DNA of 64,000 bases from Arachidicoccus terrestris (GTDB lineage: Bacteria > Bacteroidota > Bacteroidia > Chitinophagales > Chitinophagaceae), in assembly GCF_020042345.1 (NCBI RefSeq), contig NZ_CP083387.1:1488001-1552000 (forward strand). The letters run 5' to 3'. A program made the translations under genes and the position numbers. Below are positions 7,978-16,940 of this stretch, piece after piece. The stretch's first letter is position 1; each line of letters begins with the position of its first letter. The notes beneath the pieces were generated by a model that was given only the letters and a program-made list of their open reading frames with translations, was not told the origin of the DNA and did no database searches.

Positions 7978-9471
7978 TTATAATTGAATTCTAAGCCTGG
8001 CTACAGGAATGTTGAGTTGTTCTCTGTATTTGGCCACAGTTCTGCGTGCAATATTATAGCCTTTTTCTTGTAATATCTCAGTTAATTTCTCATCACTGAA
8101 GGGCTTTTGCTTATCTTCCTCATCGATTACATCACTGAGTATCTTCTTCACCTCTCTGGTACTTACCTCCTCACCACTTTCGGTACTGAGCGATTCACTA
8201 AAAAAGAACTTCAGCCGATAGGTCCCAAATTCTGTCTGCACAAATTTGCTGTTCGCTACCCGGCTCACGGTAGAAATATCCAGATCGATCATTTCAGCAA
8301 TATCTTTCAAAATCATTGGTTTCAGTGTCGTTTCATCCCCTGTCTTGAAAAATTCCTCCTGATATTCCATAATGGCGCCCATCGTACTAAGCAGTGTATG
8401 CTGGCGCTGCTTGATCATATCAATGAACCATTTAGCAGAATCGATCTTCTGCTTGATAAATAAAATAGCTTCTTTCTGCCTTTTGTCTTTTTTATTGCCT
8501 TTTTCATAGTCCCGCAACATATCCCGATATCCATCGCTGATACGCAGGTCTGGCGCATTTTTAGCATTCAGAGACAGTTCAAGCTCGCCGTTATTATTAA
8601 AAATAAAGAAGTCCGGAACGATATAGCTCATAGCCTTATTTACCTCTCCTACACCACCGCCCGGCTTAGGATTCAATCTGATGATAGCACCAATTGCGCC
8701 TTTGAGCTGTTCTTCCGTTATGGACAGACCACGCTGGATCTTGTCGTAATGCTTCTTGGTAAATTCATCAAAATACTTGGTAAGGATCTGAATGGCGACT
8801 TTTGTGTGTTCATCCGCTTCCGCCCCTGCCCGATTGAGTTGCAATAACAAGCATTCCTGCAAATCCCGGGCACAGATACCGGCCGGATCGAACTGCTGTA
8901 TCTTCTGAATAATTGATTCTACCTGTTCCTCCGTGGCGTCAATATTCTGTCGGAAGGCCAGATCATTGACGATAGAAGCCAATTCCCGGCGAAGATATCC
9001 GTCATCGTCAATACTACCGATGATCTGCTCTGCAATGGTATATTCTTTATCGTCCAGAGACAACATCCCTAACTGTGACTTTAATGTCTCGTGTAGGCTG
9101 CTTTCCACCTTAAAAGGTATATTTTGCTTGTCTTCAGCCTCCTGATAACCGTCCGACCGGAGCTTATAGTCAGCGATCTCATCATCCCCCTCATTGACAT
9201 ACTCAGAAATATCTATATTCTCATATTCCTGCTCGCTTCCATCGGGTTCAAAATCATCATCAGTCTCCTGCTCATATTCATCTGCCGGAGTCTCTAACTC
9301 ATCATGGACATCTTCTTCACCGCTCTCTTCGAGCGCCGGATTCTCTTCCAACTCCTCTTTGATTCTTTCTTCCAGATTAGCGGTCGGGATCTGCAACAAC
9401 TTCATCAACTGAATCTGTTGTGGAGATAACTTTTGTAATAACTTTTGTTGTATTGTTTGACTTAACGCCAT
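7978..9471 (-). CDS. rpoN: RNA polymerase sigma-54 factor
   Basis: Sigma-54 directs RNA polymerase to -24/-12 promoters that need an AAA+ activator. The protein has 497 residues. Region I is the glutamine/leucine-rich start QTIQQKLLQKLSPQQIQLMK. Region II is strongly acidic (about residues 45-110, rich in E and D). The core-binding domain follows, then a helix-turn-helix (DLDISTVSRVANSKFVQT). The RpoN box ARRTVAKYRE is at residues 475-484. The ATG at 9471 gives the canonical start. The PAP2-like gene follows after only two bases. Regulation is not visible. Confidence 0.97.
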   Translation of the reverse strand: MALSQTIQQKLLQKLSPQQIQLMKLLQIPTANLEERIKEELEENPALEESGEEDVHDELETPADEYEQETDDDFEPDGSEQEYENIDISEYVNEGDDEIADYKLRSDGYQEAEDKQNIPFKVESSLHETLKSQLGMLSLDDKEYTIAEQIIGSIDDDGYLRRELASIVNDLAFRQNIDATEEQVESIIQKIQQFDPAGICARDLQECLLLQLNRAGAEADEHTKVAIQILTKYFDEFTKKHYDKIQRGLSITEEQLKGAIGAIIRLNPKPGGGVGEVNKAMSYIVPDFFIFNNNGELELSLNAKNAPDLRISDGYRDMLRDYEKGNKKDKRQKEAILFIKQKIDSAKWFIDMIKQRQHTLLSTMGAIMEYQEEFFKTGDETTLKPMILKDIAEMIDLDISTVSRVANSKFVQTEFGTYRLKFFFSESLSTESGEEVSTREVKKILSDVIDEEDKQKPFSDEKLTEILQEKGYNIARRTVAKYREQLNIPVARLRIQL

Positions 9472-9636
9472 AACATAGTGTTTGCTTCAATAATTGAGTA
9501 GGTTTTTTCTCACAAACCTAAAATCAAAAGTACAATGATTTGCAGCTAAATTTCTAAATAAATTGTTTTATTTTAAAAAATGGCCTACTTTTTGCTATTG
9601 TCGGAAATTTTCCCTACTTTCATGAGCTGTCATAAA

Positions 9637-9662
9637 AAAATGCCCCTGGAAAGGAGCATTTT
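9637..9662 (-). terminator. Terminator after the 9696-10484 gene
   Basis: On the minus strand an inverted repeat AAAATGC-n-CCT / AGG-n-GCATTTT with a 4-base loop is followed by a run of T. It lies 34 bases past the stop at 9696 and upstream of rpoN, separating the two transcripts. Confidence 0.75.
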
Positions 9663-9695
9663 GGAAGCATTTAAACCCTAAATTTTCAATCATAT

Positions 9696-10484
9696 TCAAT
9701 AAATATTCTTGCCATAAGTATCCTTAAAATGTGATAATAGCAAGACCAGATCGATTTTGCGTATGTTCAATTGGAAAAGCTCCATACGAATGGACTCCAC
9801 CTCTAGGAAGGTGTTATAATAAAAAATAGTAATACTTGAATTATTGGTTACATCGCGGCGATTATACTGCCAATCAATAATCTTATCCCAGGAAACTACT
9901 TTGTTTTGCACCAGCAACGCTTCAGGCGTAAATTCCATGGCGACACCGCCGCTGCGGAAAAAATTATAGTTTCCGAACAGATATCCGAAAGCGATACACA
10001 TCAGTCCAAGAATCGCAATCAAGGCTGTATCGCTGGCGCTCAGCGATAGCAGCTGATTGGCTGCATACACTCCCAATAAATAGGTGCTTATTGTAACCCA
10101 GATAATATAGTCGTGTGTTCTCCTGGCGCCTATCCGCGTACTGAGATTATTGTCTCGAATAAAACTATCTATTTCCTGACCATTCTCGACAATTGTAGCT
10201 GTATGTTCTTTGGGGCGCTCCAGCAGAATGTTTTCTGTCAAGTGGATCTTTTCCAACACTTGCCAAAAAAGGCTTTTGTATCTGGAATGTTTTAACCTGG
10301 TGTAAATGATCTTATCTTTAAAAATATAGATCAGGAATAAAACCGCTGATACACCTAAGAGATAAAAATTCACGTGAATCTGCGCTTCATCAGTACCCAC
10401 TAACGACAGTACCATCAATAAAAAGGCGCACAACACAAACACACTGGAGTATTCAACAAAGCGGATACTGTTTTTGACACTCAT
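9696..10484 (-). CDS. Hypothetical membrane protein with four membrane segments
   Basis: A 262-residue protein I do not recognise. Two N-terminal membrane segments (about residues 13-33 and 39-56) are followed by a cytoplasmic stretch of about 70 residues. Two more membrane segments (about 127-145 and 153-172) lead into a C-terminal soluble domain. The order of hydrophobic pair, then VVSWDKIIDWQYNRR and a beta-rich tail recalls bacterial PH-like membrane proteins (YcxB/bPH type), but this is only a resemblance. It is a single-gene unit with its own terminator on the minus strand. Confidence 0.7.
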   Translation of the reverse strand: MSVKNSIRFVEYSSVFVLCAFLLMVLSLVGTDEAQIHVNFYLLGVSAVLFLIYIFKDKIIYTRLKHSRYKSLFWQVLEKIHLTENILLERPKEHTATIVENGQEIDSFIRDNNLSTRIGARRTHDYIIWVTISTYLLGVYAANQLLSLSASDTALIAILGLMCIAFGYLFGNYNFFRSGGVAMEFTPEALLVQNKVVSWDKIIDWQYNRRDVTNNSSITIFYYNTFLEVESIRMELFQLNIRKIDLVLLLSHFKDTYGKNIY

Positions 10485-10695
10485 TTAAGAAAGTTTTAAA
10501 ATTCAATAAGCATTGGCTCAGTTACGTGTTAAAAAAGTTTTCATAAATATAATATGAATACTCGTTCGGTTAATAACAAATTGTGCACAATGATCATATC
10601 AAACGTTTGCGTATCAAAAATAATTCACGACTTTGGCTTTATTTTAACATTTAACCTTCTTTTTAACGATGACTTCTGACTGCCTGGGAGCCTTA

Positions 10696-11214
10696 TCAGT
10701 CCTCTATTCCATAGCGTTCTTTTAGAATTTGGGCATGATAGAGTGCATGACCAAAACTAATATATATCCAAGACCTGCAGGTACATTTGTGCCCCGTAAC
10801 CAGACCTTCTGCGATTAATGCAGTCTTGTCAAAGGACCGGAAAAGAATATTATGATCACTGCGCAAGGCCAGGAACTCTTCCTGAAGATCACTAAAGGCC
10901 CTGTATTGAGCGCGTTGAAACCGCGCGAAGGCATCTTGATCCACTCCTGGCAAGTCCAGTATATACCCTCTGGCAATGGCGAGTGCCCGGTACGCAAATA
11001 CCCTTTCCATATCGATGATATGCTGCAACACTTCTTTAACGTTCCATTTTCCAGCAGCGTAGCTGTAACCCGCGCTGTCTTCCGGAATATTCGCTATAAA
11101 ATCTAAAAGGTATTCGCTGTGATTGGTAATTAGCTCGCCTACACTATTTCCCTTAGCAAGAGAGACATATGGTTCGAAAGCGGGCTTATACTCATTTAAT
11201 GCAGGTCTAGGCAT
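10696..11214 (-). CDS. DinB-family putative metal-dependent enzyme
   Basis: A 172-residue four-helix-bundle protein of the DinB/YfiT type. The metal-binding histidines are expected in VLQHIIDMERVFAYRAL (near residue 65) and in the last helix, GHALYHAQILKERYG. The tryptophan motif AAGKWNVKEV is also typical. Such proteins include thiol-dependent transferases (bacillithiol or mycothiol type) as well as stress proteins with no known reaction, so no substrate can be named. It stands alone between convergent or divergent neighbours; gldC starts divergently 120 bases away. Confidence 0.85.
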   Translation of the reverse strand: MPRPALNEYKPAFEPYVSLAKGNSVGELITNHSEYLLDFIANIPEDSAGYSYAAGKWNVKEVLQHIIDMERVFAYRALAIARGYILDLPGVDQDAFARFQRAQYRAFSDLQEEFLALRSDHNILFRSFDKTALIAEGLVTGHKCTCRSWIYISFGHALYHAQILKERYGIED

Positions 11215-11293
11215 ATAATTACATTTTTGGGCTAAGTTAAGTCAGTCTCATTAGATTGCAACGGCATTCGGGCGCGAATTGTCAGAATAAAAT

Positions 11294-11301
11294 TACCTTT
11301 G
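11294..11301 (+). promoter_or_regulatory. Probable -7 element of gldC
   Basis: TACCTTTG fits the Bacteroidota -7 consensus TAnnTTTG exactly, 35 bases before the gldC ATG. No well-placed TTG lies 19 bases upstream, so the -33 box is unclear. Confidence 0.5.
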
Positions 11302-11335
11302 TGCCGCCTAATTATTTAAATATAAAAGACGATCA

Positions 11336-11692
11336 ATGATTAAATCCACCATTCAAATAGATGTTGAGTTAGACAAGGACCGCGTTCCGGAAAATATTTA
11401 CTGGAGTACGACCGATAGAGAACAGCAGGCACAGAAAGCGAGAGCTATGCTACTGGCCTTCTGGGATGCAGCCGATAAGAGCGCACTGAGAATAGATTTA
11501 TGGACTAAAGATATGATGGTCGATGAGATGGCGGATTTCTTCTACCAGACGTTAATGACCATGGGCGATACGCTGGGCAGGTCCATTAATGAAAAGGAAC
11601 TGGTGGATGACATGAAGGGTTTTGCAAAAGATTTCTATCAGAAATTCCGCAAACTCCAACTGGAAAAAAACAAAATTGAAGGAAAACAATAA
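11336..11692 (+). CDS. gldC: Gliding motility protein GldC
   Basis: A 118-residue cytoplasmic protein that matches GldC, one of the accessory gliding-motility proteins of Bacteroidota. It shows the characteristic opening MIKSTIQIDVELDKDRVPE and the motif IYWSTTD, followed by KARAMLLAFWDAADKSALRIDLWTK. The length is normal. The gene is also kept in non-gliding members, so its presence does not prove motility. It precedes yqeY by 11 bases and the cvpA-like gene, suggesting one transcript. Confidence 0.9.
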   Translation: MIKSTIQIDVELDKDRVPENIYWSTTDREQQAQKARAMLLAFWDAADKSALRIDLWTKDMMVDEMADFFYQTLMTMGDTLGRSINEKELVDDMKGFAKDFYQKFRKLQLEKNKIEGKQ

Positions 11693-11703
11693 CACTTTAT
11701 ACA

Positions 11704-12156
11704 ATGAGCTTAGAACAAGAAATCATGACGCGCCTTAAAGAGGCCATGAAATCAAAGAATGAAGACGCCCTTCGCAGTTTGAGGGCGATCAAAGCAGAAA
11801 TCATCAAGGCGAAGACAGAAACCGGTGCCGGTGGCATAATTACAGAAGACGGTGAAGTCAAACTTCTACAGAAAATGGCCAAACAACGCAAGGACTCGCT
11901 GGAGATTTTTGAACAGCAGGGACGAAGTGATCTGGCAGCCAAAGAAAAGGCGGAGCTGTCTGTTATTGAGCAATTCTTACCCGAACAGCTTTCGGCAGAA
12001 AAACTGCAAGAAATTATTGCTGACATCATTAGGGAAACCGGCGCTTCCAGCCCTGCAGATATGGGAAAGGTCATGGGTATTGCGACCAAAAAACTGGCTG
12101 GCAAGGCCGACGGCAAAGCCATTTCCACACAGGTAAAAGCCCTATTGAGTAAATGA
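11704..12156 (+). CDS. GatB/YqeY-domain protein
   Basis: A 150-residue YqeY protein, related to the tail domain of the GatB amidotransferase subunit that contacts tRNA. It has the family opening SLEQEIMTRLKEAMKSKNED, then ALRSLRAIKAEI, then the C-terminal DMGKVMGIATKKLAGKADGK. The free-standing protein has no proven reaction; a link to tRNA-dependent amidation or ribosome function is inferred from the domain alone. It starts 11 bases after gldC and overlaps the next gene by four bases (ATGA), a typical translational coupling. Confidence 0.92.
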   Translation: MSLEQEIMTRLKEAMKSKNEDALRSLRAIKAEIIKAKTETGAGGIITEDGEVKLLQKMAKQRKDSLEIFEQQGRSDLAAKEKAELSVIEQFLPEQLSAEKLQEIIADIIRETGASSPADMGKVMGIATKKLAGKADGKAISTQVKALLSK

Positions 12157-12698
12157 CCCTAGATCTGATCGCAGCGATACTGTTGGTTCTGGCAATCTTT
12201 AAAGGTTACCGGAAAGGGGTCATCGTGGCCGCATTTTCGTATGTAGCGCTCATTATCGGTATCGCAGCGGCCATGAAGCTCTCGGTGGTAGTAGCAGGTT
12301 ACCTAACCAGTCAATCGATGCATGGCAAATGGCTATCCTTTTTGTCTTTCGTGATTGTATTGGTTGTAGTCATCGTTATCATCAAACTGGTTGCCCGCAT
12401 GATCGAACAGTTGGCGGAAGCAGTCCTTATGGGGTGGCTAAACCGTATTTGTGGTATTATTTTATATGGCCTGGTTTATTTTACCCTCTATAGTGTTGTG
12501 TTATTTTATACGAGTAAAATGGGCCTTACAGGGCCCCAGACCATTGCAGGATCAGTAACTTATCCCTATTTCCATAATCTTGGTCCATGGGTTATTGATC
12601 ATTTGGGCGCTGTGATTCCCTGGTTTAAGGACATGTTTAGCCATCTTTCTGATTTTTTTGCAGACATGGCCGCCAGAATTCCGGCTTCCTCCAGCTAA
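12153..12698 (+). CDS. CvpA-family membrane protein
   Basis: A 181-residue membrane protein with four hydrophobic segments. It begins LDLIAAILLVLAIFKGYRKG and contains the family's glycine-rich early turn (FKGYRKGVIVAAF). CvpA of Escherichia coli was first linked to colicin V production and later to envelope stress; the molecular job remains unknown. The start overlaps the yqeY stop by four bases, so the two are translated together with gldC upstream. Confidence 0.88.
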   Translation: MTLDLIAAILLVLAIFKGYRKGVIVAAFSYVALIIGIAAAMKLSVVVAGYLTSQSMHGKWLSFLSFVIVLVVVIVIIKLVARMIEQLAEAVLMGWLNRICGIILYGLVYFTLYSVVLFYTSKMGLTGPQTIAGSVTYPYFHNLGPWVIDHLGAVIPWFKDMFSHLSDFFADMAARIPASSS

Positions 12699-12808
12699 TC
12701 TAAACGGTATCAGCCTAACAAGCAGGTTGATGTGCTAAAAAAAATAATAAATTCTCATTTGAATTATGTTTATTTGTAAGTAAGAAATACCTGTACAGAT
12801 ATTATAAT

Positions 12809-13570
12809 ATGAGTTACGAAGTAAAACAATTAGATAAATTTCAATATATTGATGAAGGCAAGGGAGAACCTCTTGTTTTATTTCACGGCCTGTTTGGTGC
12901 GCTGAGCAATTTTGAGGATCTGATCGAGCATTTTAAGCACACGCATCGTGTGATCGTCCCTCTATTGCCTCTCTTTGGATTAGACCTGCTCAGTACTACA
13001 GTGGGCGGGCTCCAAAAATATGTCAACCGGTTTTTTGAGAAACTGGACATAAGGGATATGCACCTCCTGGGGAATTCACTGGGTGGCCATGTTGCACTGG
13101 TACAGGTACTCAAACATCCGGAAAGGATTAAAACCCTGATCCTGACCGGCAGTTCCGGCCTTTTTGAAAACGGCATGGGAGACACCTACCCAAAAAGAGG
13201 AGACAGGGAATATATTCGTAAGAAAACCGAATTTACCTTTTATGACCCTAAAATGGCCACTGAGGAACTCGTCAGTGAAGTCTTTGAGATCACCAATAAC
13301 CGTCTGAAGGTTATTAAGATCATTGCCCTGGCTAAAAGCGCCATTCGTAACAACCTGGGACAGGAATTAAATGGTGTCCAGCAACCCACCCTGCTTATCT
13401 GGGGGCAGAATGACCAGGTTACGCCACCATTTGTGGCAGAAGAGTTTCATAAATTGATCCCTAACTCCGAGTTGCATTTTATTGATAAATGTGGCCACGC
13501 CCCTATGATGGAAGTTCCAGGTGAATTCAATGTATTATTGGAAGCATTTTTGCAGAAACATAAATCCTAA
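12809..13570 (+). CDS. Alpha/beta-fold hydrolase
   Basis: A 253-residue cytoplasmic alpha/beta hydrolase. The nucleophile elbow is GNSLGG (Ser90), the acid is in WGQNDQVTPP (Asp202) and the base is in KCGHAPMMEVP (His230), so a full catalytic triad can be placed. The oxyanion-loop motif FHGLFGALSNFE follows the first strand. No signal peptide is present. The substrate cannot be predicted; esterase and C-C hydrolase roles are both possible. A CBS-domain gene follows after 11 bases and is probably co-transcribed. Confidence 0.93.
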   Translation: MSYEVKQLDKFQYIDEGKGEPLVLFHGLFGALSNFEDLIEHFKHTHRVIVPLLPLFGLDLLSTTVGGLQKYVNRFFEKLDIRDMHLLGNSLGGHVALVQVLKHPERIKTLILTGSSGLFENGMGDTYPKRGDREYIRKKTEFTFYDPKMATEELVSEVFEITNNRLKVIKIIALAKSAIRNNLGQELNGVQQPTLLIWGQNDQVTPPFVAEEFHKLIPNSELHFIDKCGHAPMMEVPGEFNVLLEAFLQKHKS

Positions 13571-13581
13571 GCACAATAGCC

Positions 13582-14238
13582 ATGTTATGTGAACAAATCA
13601 TAGCGCCCGATTTTCCGACACTGACTGCTGACAGTACAGTGGCGGATGCCATGATGGTTTTCAATGACCGCGGCTTAACATATGCTCCGTTGCTTAAAGG
13701 AGATGAGTTACTCGGACTGATATCACTGGAAGTATTGGAATCACTGGATGAGAGAATACTTCTTGAGGAAGTACCTCTCAGAACACTTTCAATTGGTGGC
13801 GGTCAACATATTTACGCAGCGCTTCGCACAATAACTGCCGCCGGAACCGATTTATTGCCCGTTTTAGATACTGAACAAAATTACATCGGCGTCATCACTG
13901 CAGGTGCATTACTTAGCGGACTGGCTGTCTTACTGGACACGGAGAAATCTGGCGGAGCAATTATCACGCTACAGATGAAGAGAGTAGATTACTCTCTTTC
14001 CGCTCTTACCCGCCTTATTGAGTCCGGTGACGCCAATATTACCCAACTCAATACCTATAACGACCAGGAGACCGAAAATCTGTGGATCAATATCCGGCTG
14101 GACCGTATGGAAGTGTCTGATATTATCAGCACCCTGCAGCGTTATGAGTATAATGTGGTACACTTTTGGGGGAATGAACTATATGAAAATGAGCTTCGCA
14201 GGAATTATGAAGCCTTAATGAACTATCTTAGCATATAA
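13582..14238 (+). CDS. CBS-domain protein with ACT-like C-terminus
   Basis: A 218-residue cytoplasmic protein. Residues 1-120 form a CBS pair (ADAMMVFNDRGLTYAPLLKG, then AALRTITAAGTDLLPVLD), which usually binds adenosine nucleotides. Residues 130-205 (starting MKRVDYSLSALTRLIESGDA) have the beta-alpha-beta pattern of an ACT domain and end in YEYNVVHFWG. AcuB-like proteins share this layout. A regulatory ligand-sensing role is inferred. It starts 11 bases after the hydrolase gene, suggesting a joint transcript. Confidence 0.85.
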   Translation: MLCEQIIAPDFPTLTADSTVADAMMVFNDRGLTYAPLLKGDELLGLISLEVLESLDERILLEEVPLRTLSIGGGQHIYAALRTITAAGTDLLPVLDTEQNYIGVITAGALLSGLAVLLDTEKSGGAIITLQMKRVDYSLSALTRLIESGDANITQLNTYNDQETENLWINIRLDRMEVSDIISTLQRYEYNVVHFWGNELYENELRRNYEALMNYLSI

Positions 14239-14350
14239 TTTTAAGAATTATCTAATATTTTAATAATCAGTAATTAAACGTGCGTATTTTTTTTATATCG
14301 AAGAGAATGGCATAATTATAGCATATTTAGAACTTTAAAACCAAACAATA

Positions 14351-15040
14351 ATGAAAAAGCTAAAAATCTCTGTATTTGCCCTTATCACAGGTGCAATCAT
14401 GCTTACTTCCTGTAATGCTTATAAAAATGCAAATAAAAGCGAACGCGGCGCAGCCATCGGTGTAGCCGGTGGAGCAGTAGCAGGTGGCATAATCGGTAAA
14501 ATTTCAGGTAACACTGCGCTGGGATCCATTATTGGAGCTGCAGTTGGCGGCGGTGCCGGTTACGTAATTGGTAAAAAGATGGATAAGCAAGCAGAAGATA
14601 TTAAAGAGCAGATTCCGGACGCAAAGGTACAGCGTGTCGAAGAAGGAATTGTCGTAGAGTTTAATAGTAAGGTTCTTTTTGGATTTGACCAGTCAAGCCT
14701 GACAGACGCTTCCAGAAATACACTTAGTAACCTGATCACGATCCTGAACAAATACCCTGAAACGAACTTGGAAGTTCAGGGGCATACAGATAACACTGGT
14801 GCAGCGAACTATAATATGACTCTGTCCATAAAAAGGGCTACCGCAGTATCTGACTACCTGAAATCAAATGGCATCAACAGTTCCAGACTGACCGTAAAGG
14901 GCTTCGGTGAAACAGTACCTAAATACGATAACAATACAGAGGATGGGCGCGCCCAGAACCGTCGTGTTGAATTTCTGATTACCGCCAATGAGCAGATGAA
15001 GGCTGACGCAGCAAAAGAGGCGAAGCAGCAGGGAAAATAA
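14351..15040 (+). CDS. OmpA-family lipoprotein with glycine-zipper
   Basis: A 229-residue exported lipoprotein. The signal peptide ends in a lipobox (MLTSC, Cys21). Residues 33-76 are a glycine-zipper (repeats of GAAIGVAGGAVAGG and GSIIGAAVGGGAG) that can insert in or lie on membranes. The C-terminal OmpA domain, about residues 107-215, has LEVQGHTDNTG and the peptidoglycan-binding NRRVEF motif. This layout is that of YiaD-type proteins that tie the outer membrane to peptidoglycan. It forms a single transcription unit with a strong terminator at 15104-15150. Confidence 0.93.
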   Translation: MKKLKISVFALITGAIMLTSCNAYKNANKSERGAAIGVAGGAVAGGIIGKISGNTALGSIIGAAVGGGAGYVIGKKMDKQAEDIKEQIPDAKVQRVEEGIVVEFNSKVLFGFDQSSLTDASRNTLSNLITILNKYPETNLEVQGHTDNTGAANYNMTLSIKRATAVSDYLKSNGINSSRLTVKGFGETVPKYDNNTEDGRAQNRRVEFLITANEQMKADAAKEAKQQGK

Positions 15041-15103
15041 GCACAATCGGCAACAAGCGACTAAAGCGATGCCCATAACATACAACGGGCGAAAAATAAC
15101 CAG

Positions 15104-15150
15104 AAGGCCACTGATGTAATATTCAAGTTACACAGTGGCCTTCCGGTTTT
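15104..15150 (+). terminator. Terminator of the OmpA-type gene
   Basis: AAGGCCACTG (15104-15113) pairs perfectly with CAGTGGCCTT (15133-15142), extended outside by AACC with GGTT and followed by GGTTTT. It lies 64 bases after the stop. Confidence 0.8.
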
Positions 15151-15350
15151 CCGGAGATCACTATTTCCGATAGCCAAAGCAGCGACCGACGTAAAACAGC
15201 TTCCACGGACGCACCTATATTCGGCAGAGAACCAAAAAATTGCTTTTCAAAATACGAGTTCCGTTACTAAATGAAGCGTGGTAAATTGCAGTGGTCCATC
15301 TAAAGTGGATATGCGAACCAACACAGACACTGTCTATAATAGAAAACAGC
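15151..15350. other. Empty intergenic stretch
   Basis: Between two facing terminators, about 200 bases show no ORF, repeat or promoter that I can support on either strand. Confidence 0.5.
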
Positions 15351-15351
15351 A

Positions 15352-15392
15352 AAAGACCCGATCAATATCTATTTAATATTGTCGGGCCTTTC
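15352..15392 (-). terminator. Terminator of the TonB receptor/lipoprotein unit
   Basis: A long inverted repeat, AAAG-n-CCCGA-n-CAATAT paired with ATATTG-n-CGGG-n-CTTT, lies about 80 bases beyond the stop of the 15473-16849 gene. On the minus strand it ends in CTTTTGCTGTTTTC, so a factor-independent terminator is likely. Confidence 0.65.
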
Positions 15393-15472
15393 CATTGCTA
15401 TTTATCAACACTCAATATATGACGCTGCGATTCTGTGCTGTTATGATAAGCGTCATGGCATTTCTTCTTTTA

Positions 15473-16849
15473 TTATTTACCCCATGCGGTCCATCCACTT
15501 GTCCAGTCATTGCTAGCATCCAGTGCACCTACATAAGATGTCTTCACAAAGAAACTGTTGTCCAATCCGTTAACATCAAACTTTCCTTCAGTAGTCAATG
15601 CTTTAGAATCGGCTTTAGGCTTCAAGTCAGGTGCCGCGTTATTGAACGGGTCTGTCAGACCGGCGTCTTCTGCACCGCTTAACAACTGAGAAAGATTTGT
15701 GCCCAGTGTCAGTGTTGTCAAGGCTGCTGTGTTCAGTGTGGTTGAATCACTACCCAATACAAGGAAGGGTTTTGTTACCGCTTGGATCAAGCTGTTATAG
15801 AATCTGGCTGTACCGGCTTTATAATTCGCCTGAGTTACATCGTCTTCAATAATCAGACCGCCTTTCTGGCTGCCCAGAACAACAGAATTAGCTAACGTAA
15901 CATTAGAGCCTCTTCTAAAACGCATCCCATAGCCAAAATCGGATGAAGTACCGCTGGCATTATTAGGGCCGATCGCAGTAAAGTTAGATAATACCGGTGT
16001 GGTCATCGGCTGGGTATTGAATGGAATCTTACCATTGGTATTATCTATTTCAAAGTTATTGGATAAATCACCACTGGTGCCCTTAGCGTCAGTAAATTTA
16101 GGGTCCTTAATAGACAGCCCAAACTGAATCTTGCCATGGTAACCGTCATCCATATCAAAATCATCATCGGCACAATCATAAGCAATCAGATACTTACAGT
16201 TTACGCTGCCGCCGAAGAACTCATATCCGTCATCCAGGCCACGGATAACTTGAATATGATCAATCGTTGTACCGCTACCCACAGCGTACAGCGAGAGACC
16301 GTTTACTTCATCCCCTGGATTGACAGCCTTCCCTGCATATTCAATACGAACATATTGTAAAACACCACTGTTATCGGCATCGTCTGTACCGCCGAAATCC
16401 TTGTGTGAATCATCTACTCCACCTTCCAGATTGGCATGATTATGATTGCCGGTAGCTTTACCAACCAGGACCAAGCCACCCAGATCGCCAGGTTTAGGAC
16501 TCTCTTCGTTAGAGGTGAATACAATTGGCGCAGAAGCGGTGCCTTTGGCATTGATCTTAGCACCCTTGTATATGATTAAAACGCCTGCAGAATCACTGTT
16601 GGAAACGATCTTGGTGCCAGGTTCAATGGTCAGGGTTGCACCTGATTCTACATAAACATAGCCCCGGAGCCTGTAGACATTATCTTTGGTCCACGTTTGG
16701 TCTTTACTAATGGATCCCCGTATATCTGTCGTCTCAGATGGATCTACCGGGTTTACAACCCCTCCGTCATCTGACTTGCTGCAACTTGCTGCCATCATAA
16801 TCAGGCCGCCGGCAAGTCCCATAAACTGAATTGTTCTTAATTTTTTCAT
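15473..16849 (-). CDS. Exported lipoprotein of beta-helix type
   Basis: A 458-residue lipoprotein with signal peptide and lipobox (MMAASC, Cys23), then the acidic linker SKSDDGG. The body is rich in short beta-strand repeats (GYVYVESGATLTIEPGTKIV, GLVLVGKA, LQYVRIEYAG, GLIIEDD), suggesting a right-handed beta-helix. Aspartate clusters such as CADDDFDMDDGYHG could bind calcium or another ligand. It follows the TonB receptor after 91 bases on the same strand and was probably acquired as a pair. Such receptor/lipoprotein pairs are common in Bacteroidota, but the transported compound here is unknown. Confidence 0.8.
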   Translation of the reverse strand: MKKLRTIQFMGLAGGLIMMAASCSKSDDGGVVNPVDPSETTDIRGSISKDQTWTKDNVYRLRGYVYVESGATLTIEPGTKIVSNSDSAGVLIIYKGAKINAKGTASAPIVFTSNEESPKPGDLGGLVLVGKATGNHNHANLEGGVDDSHKDFGGTDDADNSGVLQYVRIEYAGKAVNPGDEVNGLSLYAVGSGTTIDHIQVIRGLDDGYEFFGGSVNCKYLIAYDCADDDFDMDDGYHGKIQFGLSIKDPKFTDAKGTSGDLSNNFEIDNTNGKIPFNTQPMTTPVLSNFTAIGPNNASGTSSDFGYGMRFRRGSNVTLANSVVLGSQKGGLIIEDDVTQANYKAGTARFYNSLIQAVTKPFLVLGSDSTTLNTAALTTLTLGTNLSQLLSGAEDAGLTDPFNNAAPDLKPKADSKALTTEGKFDVNGLDNSFFVKTSYVGALDASNDWTSGWTAWGK

Positions 16850-16940
16850 GATTTTTAAGTTGAATTTTACTTTGGTTTTTACGTCTGTTTTTAGATTGAA
16901 TTTTTGTGATTAATAATCTGTTTTAAGAAATGTATGGCAT

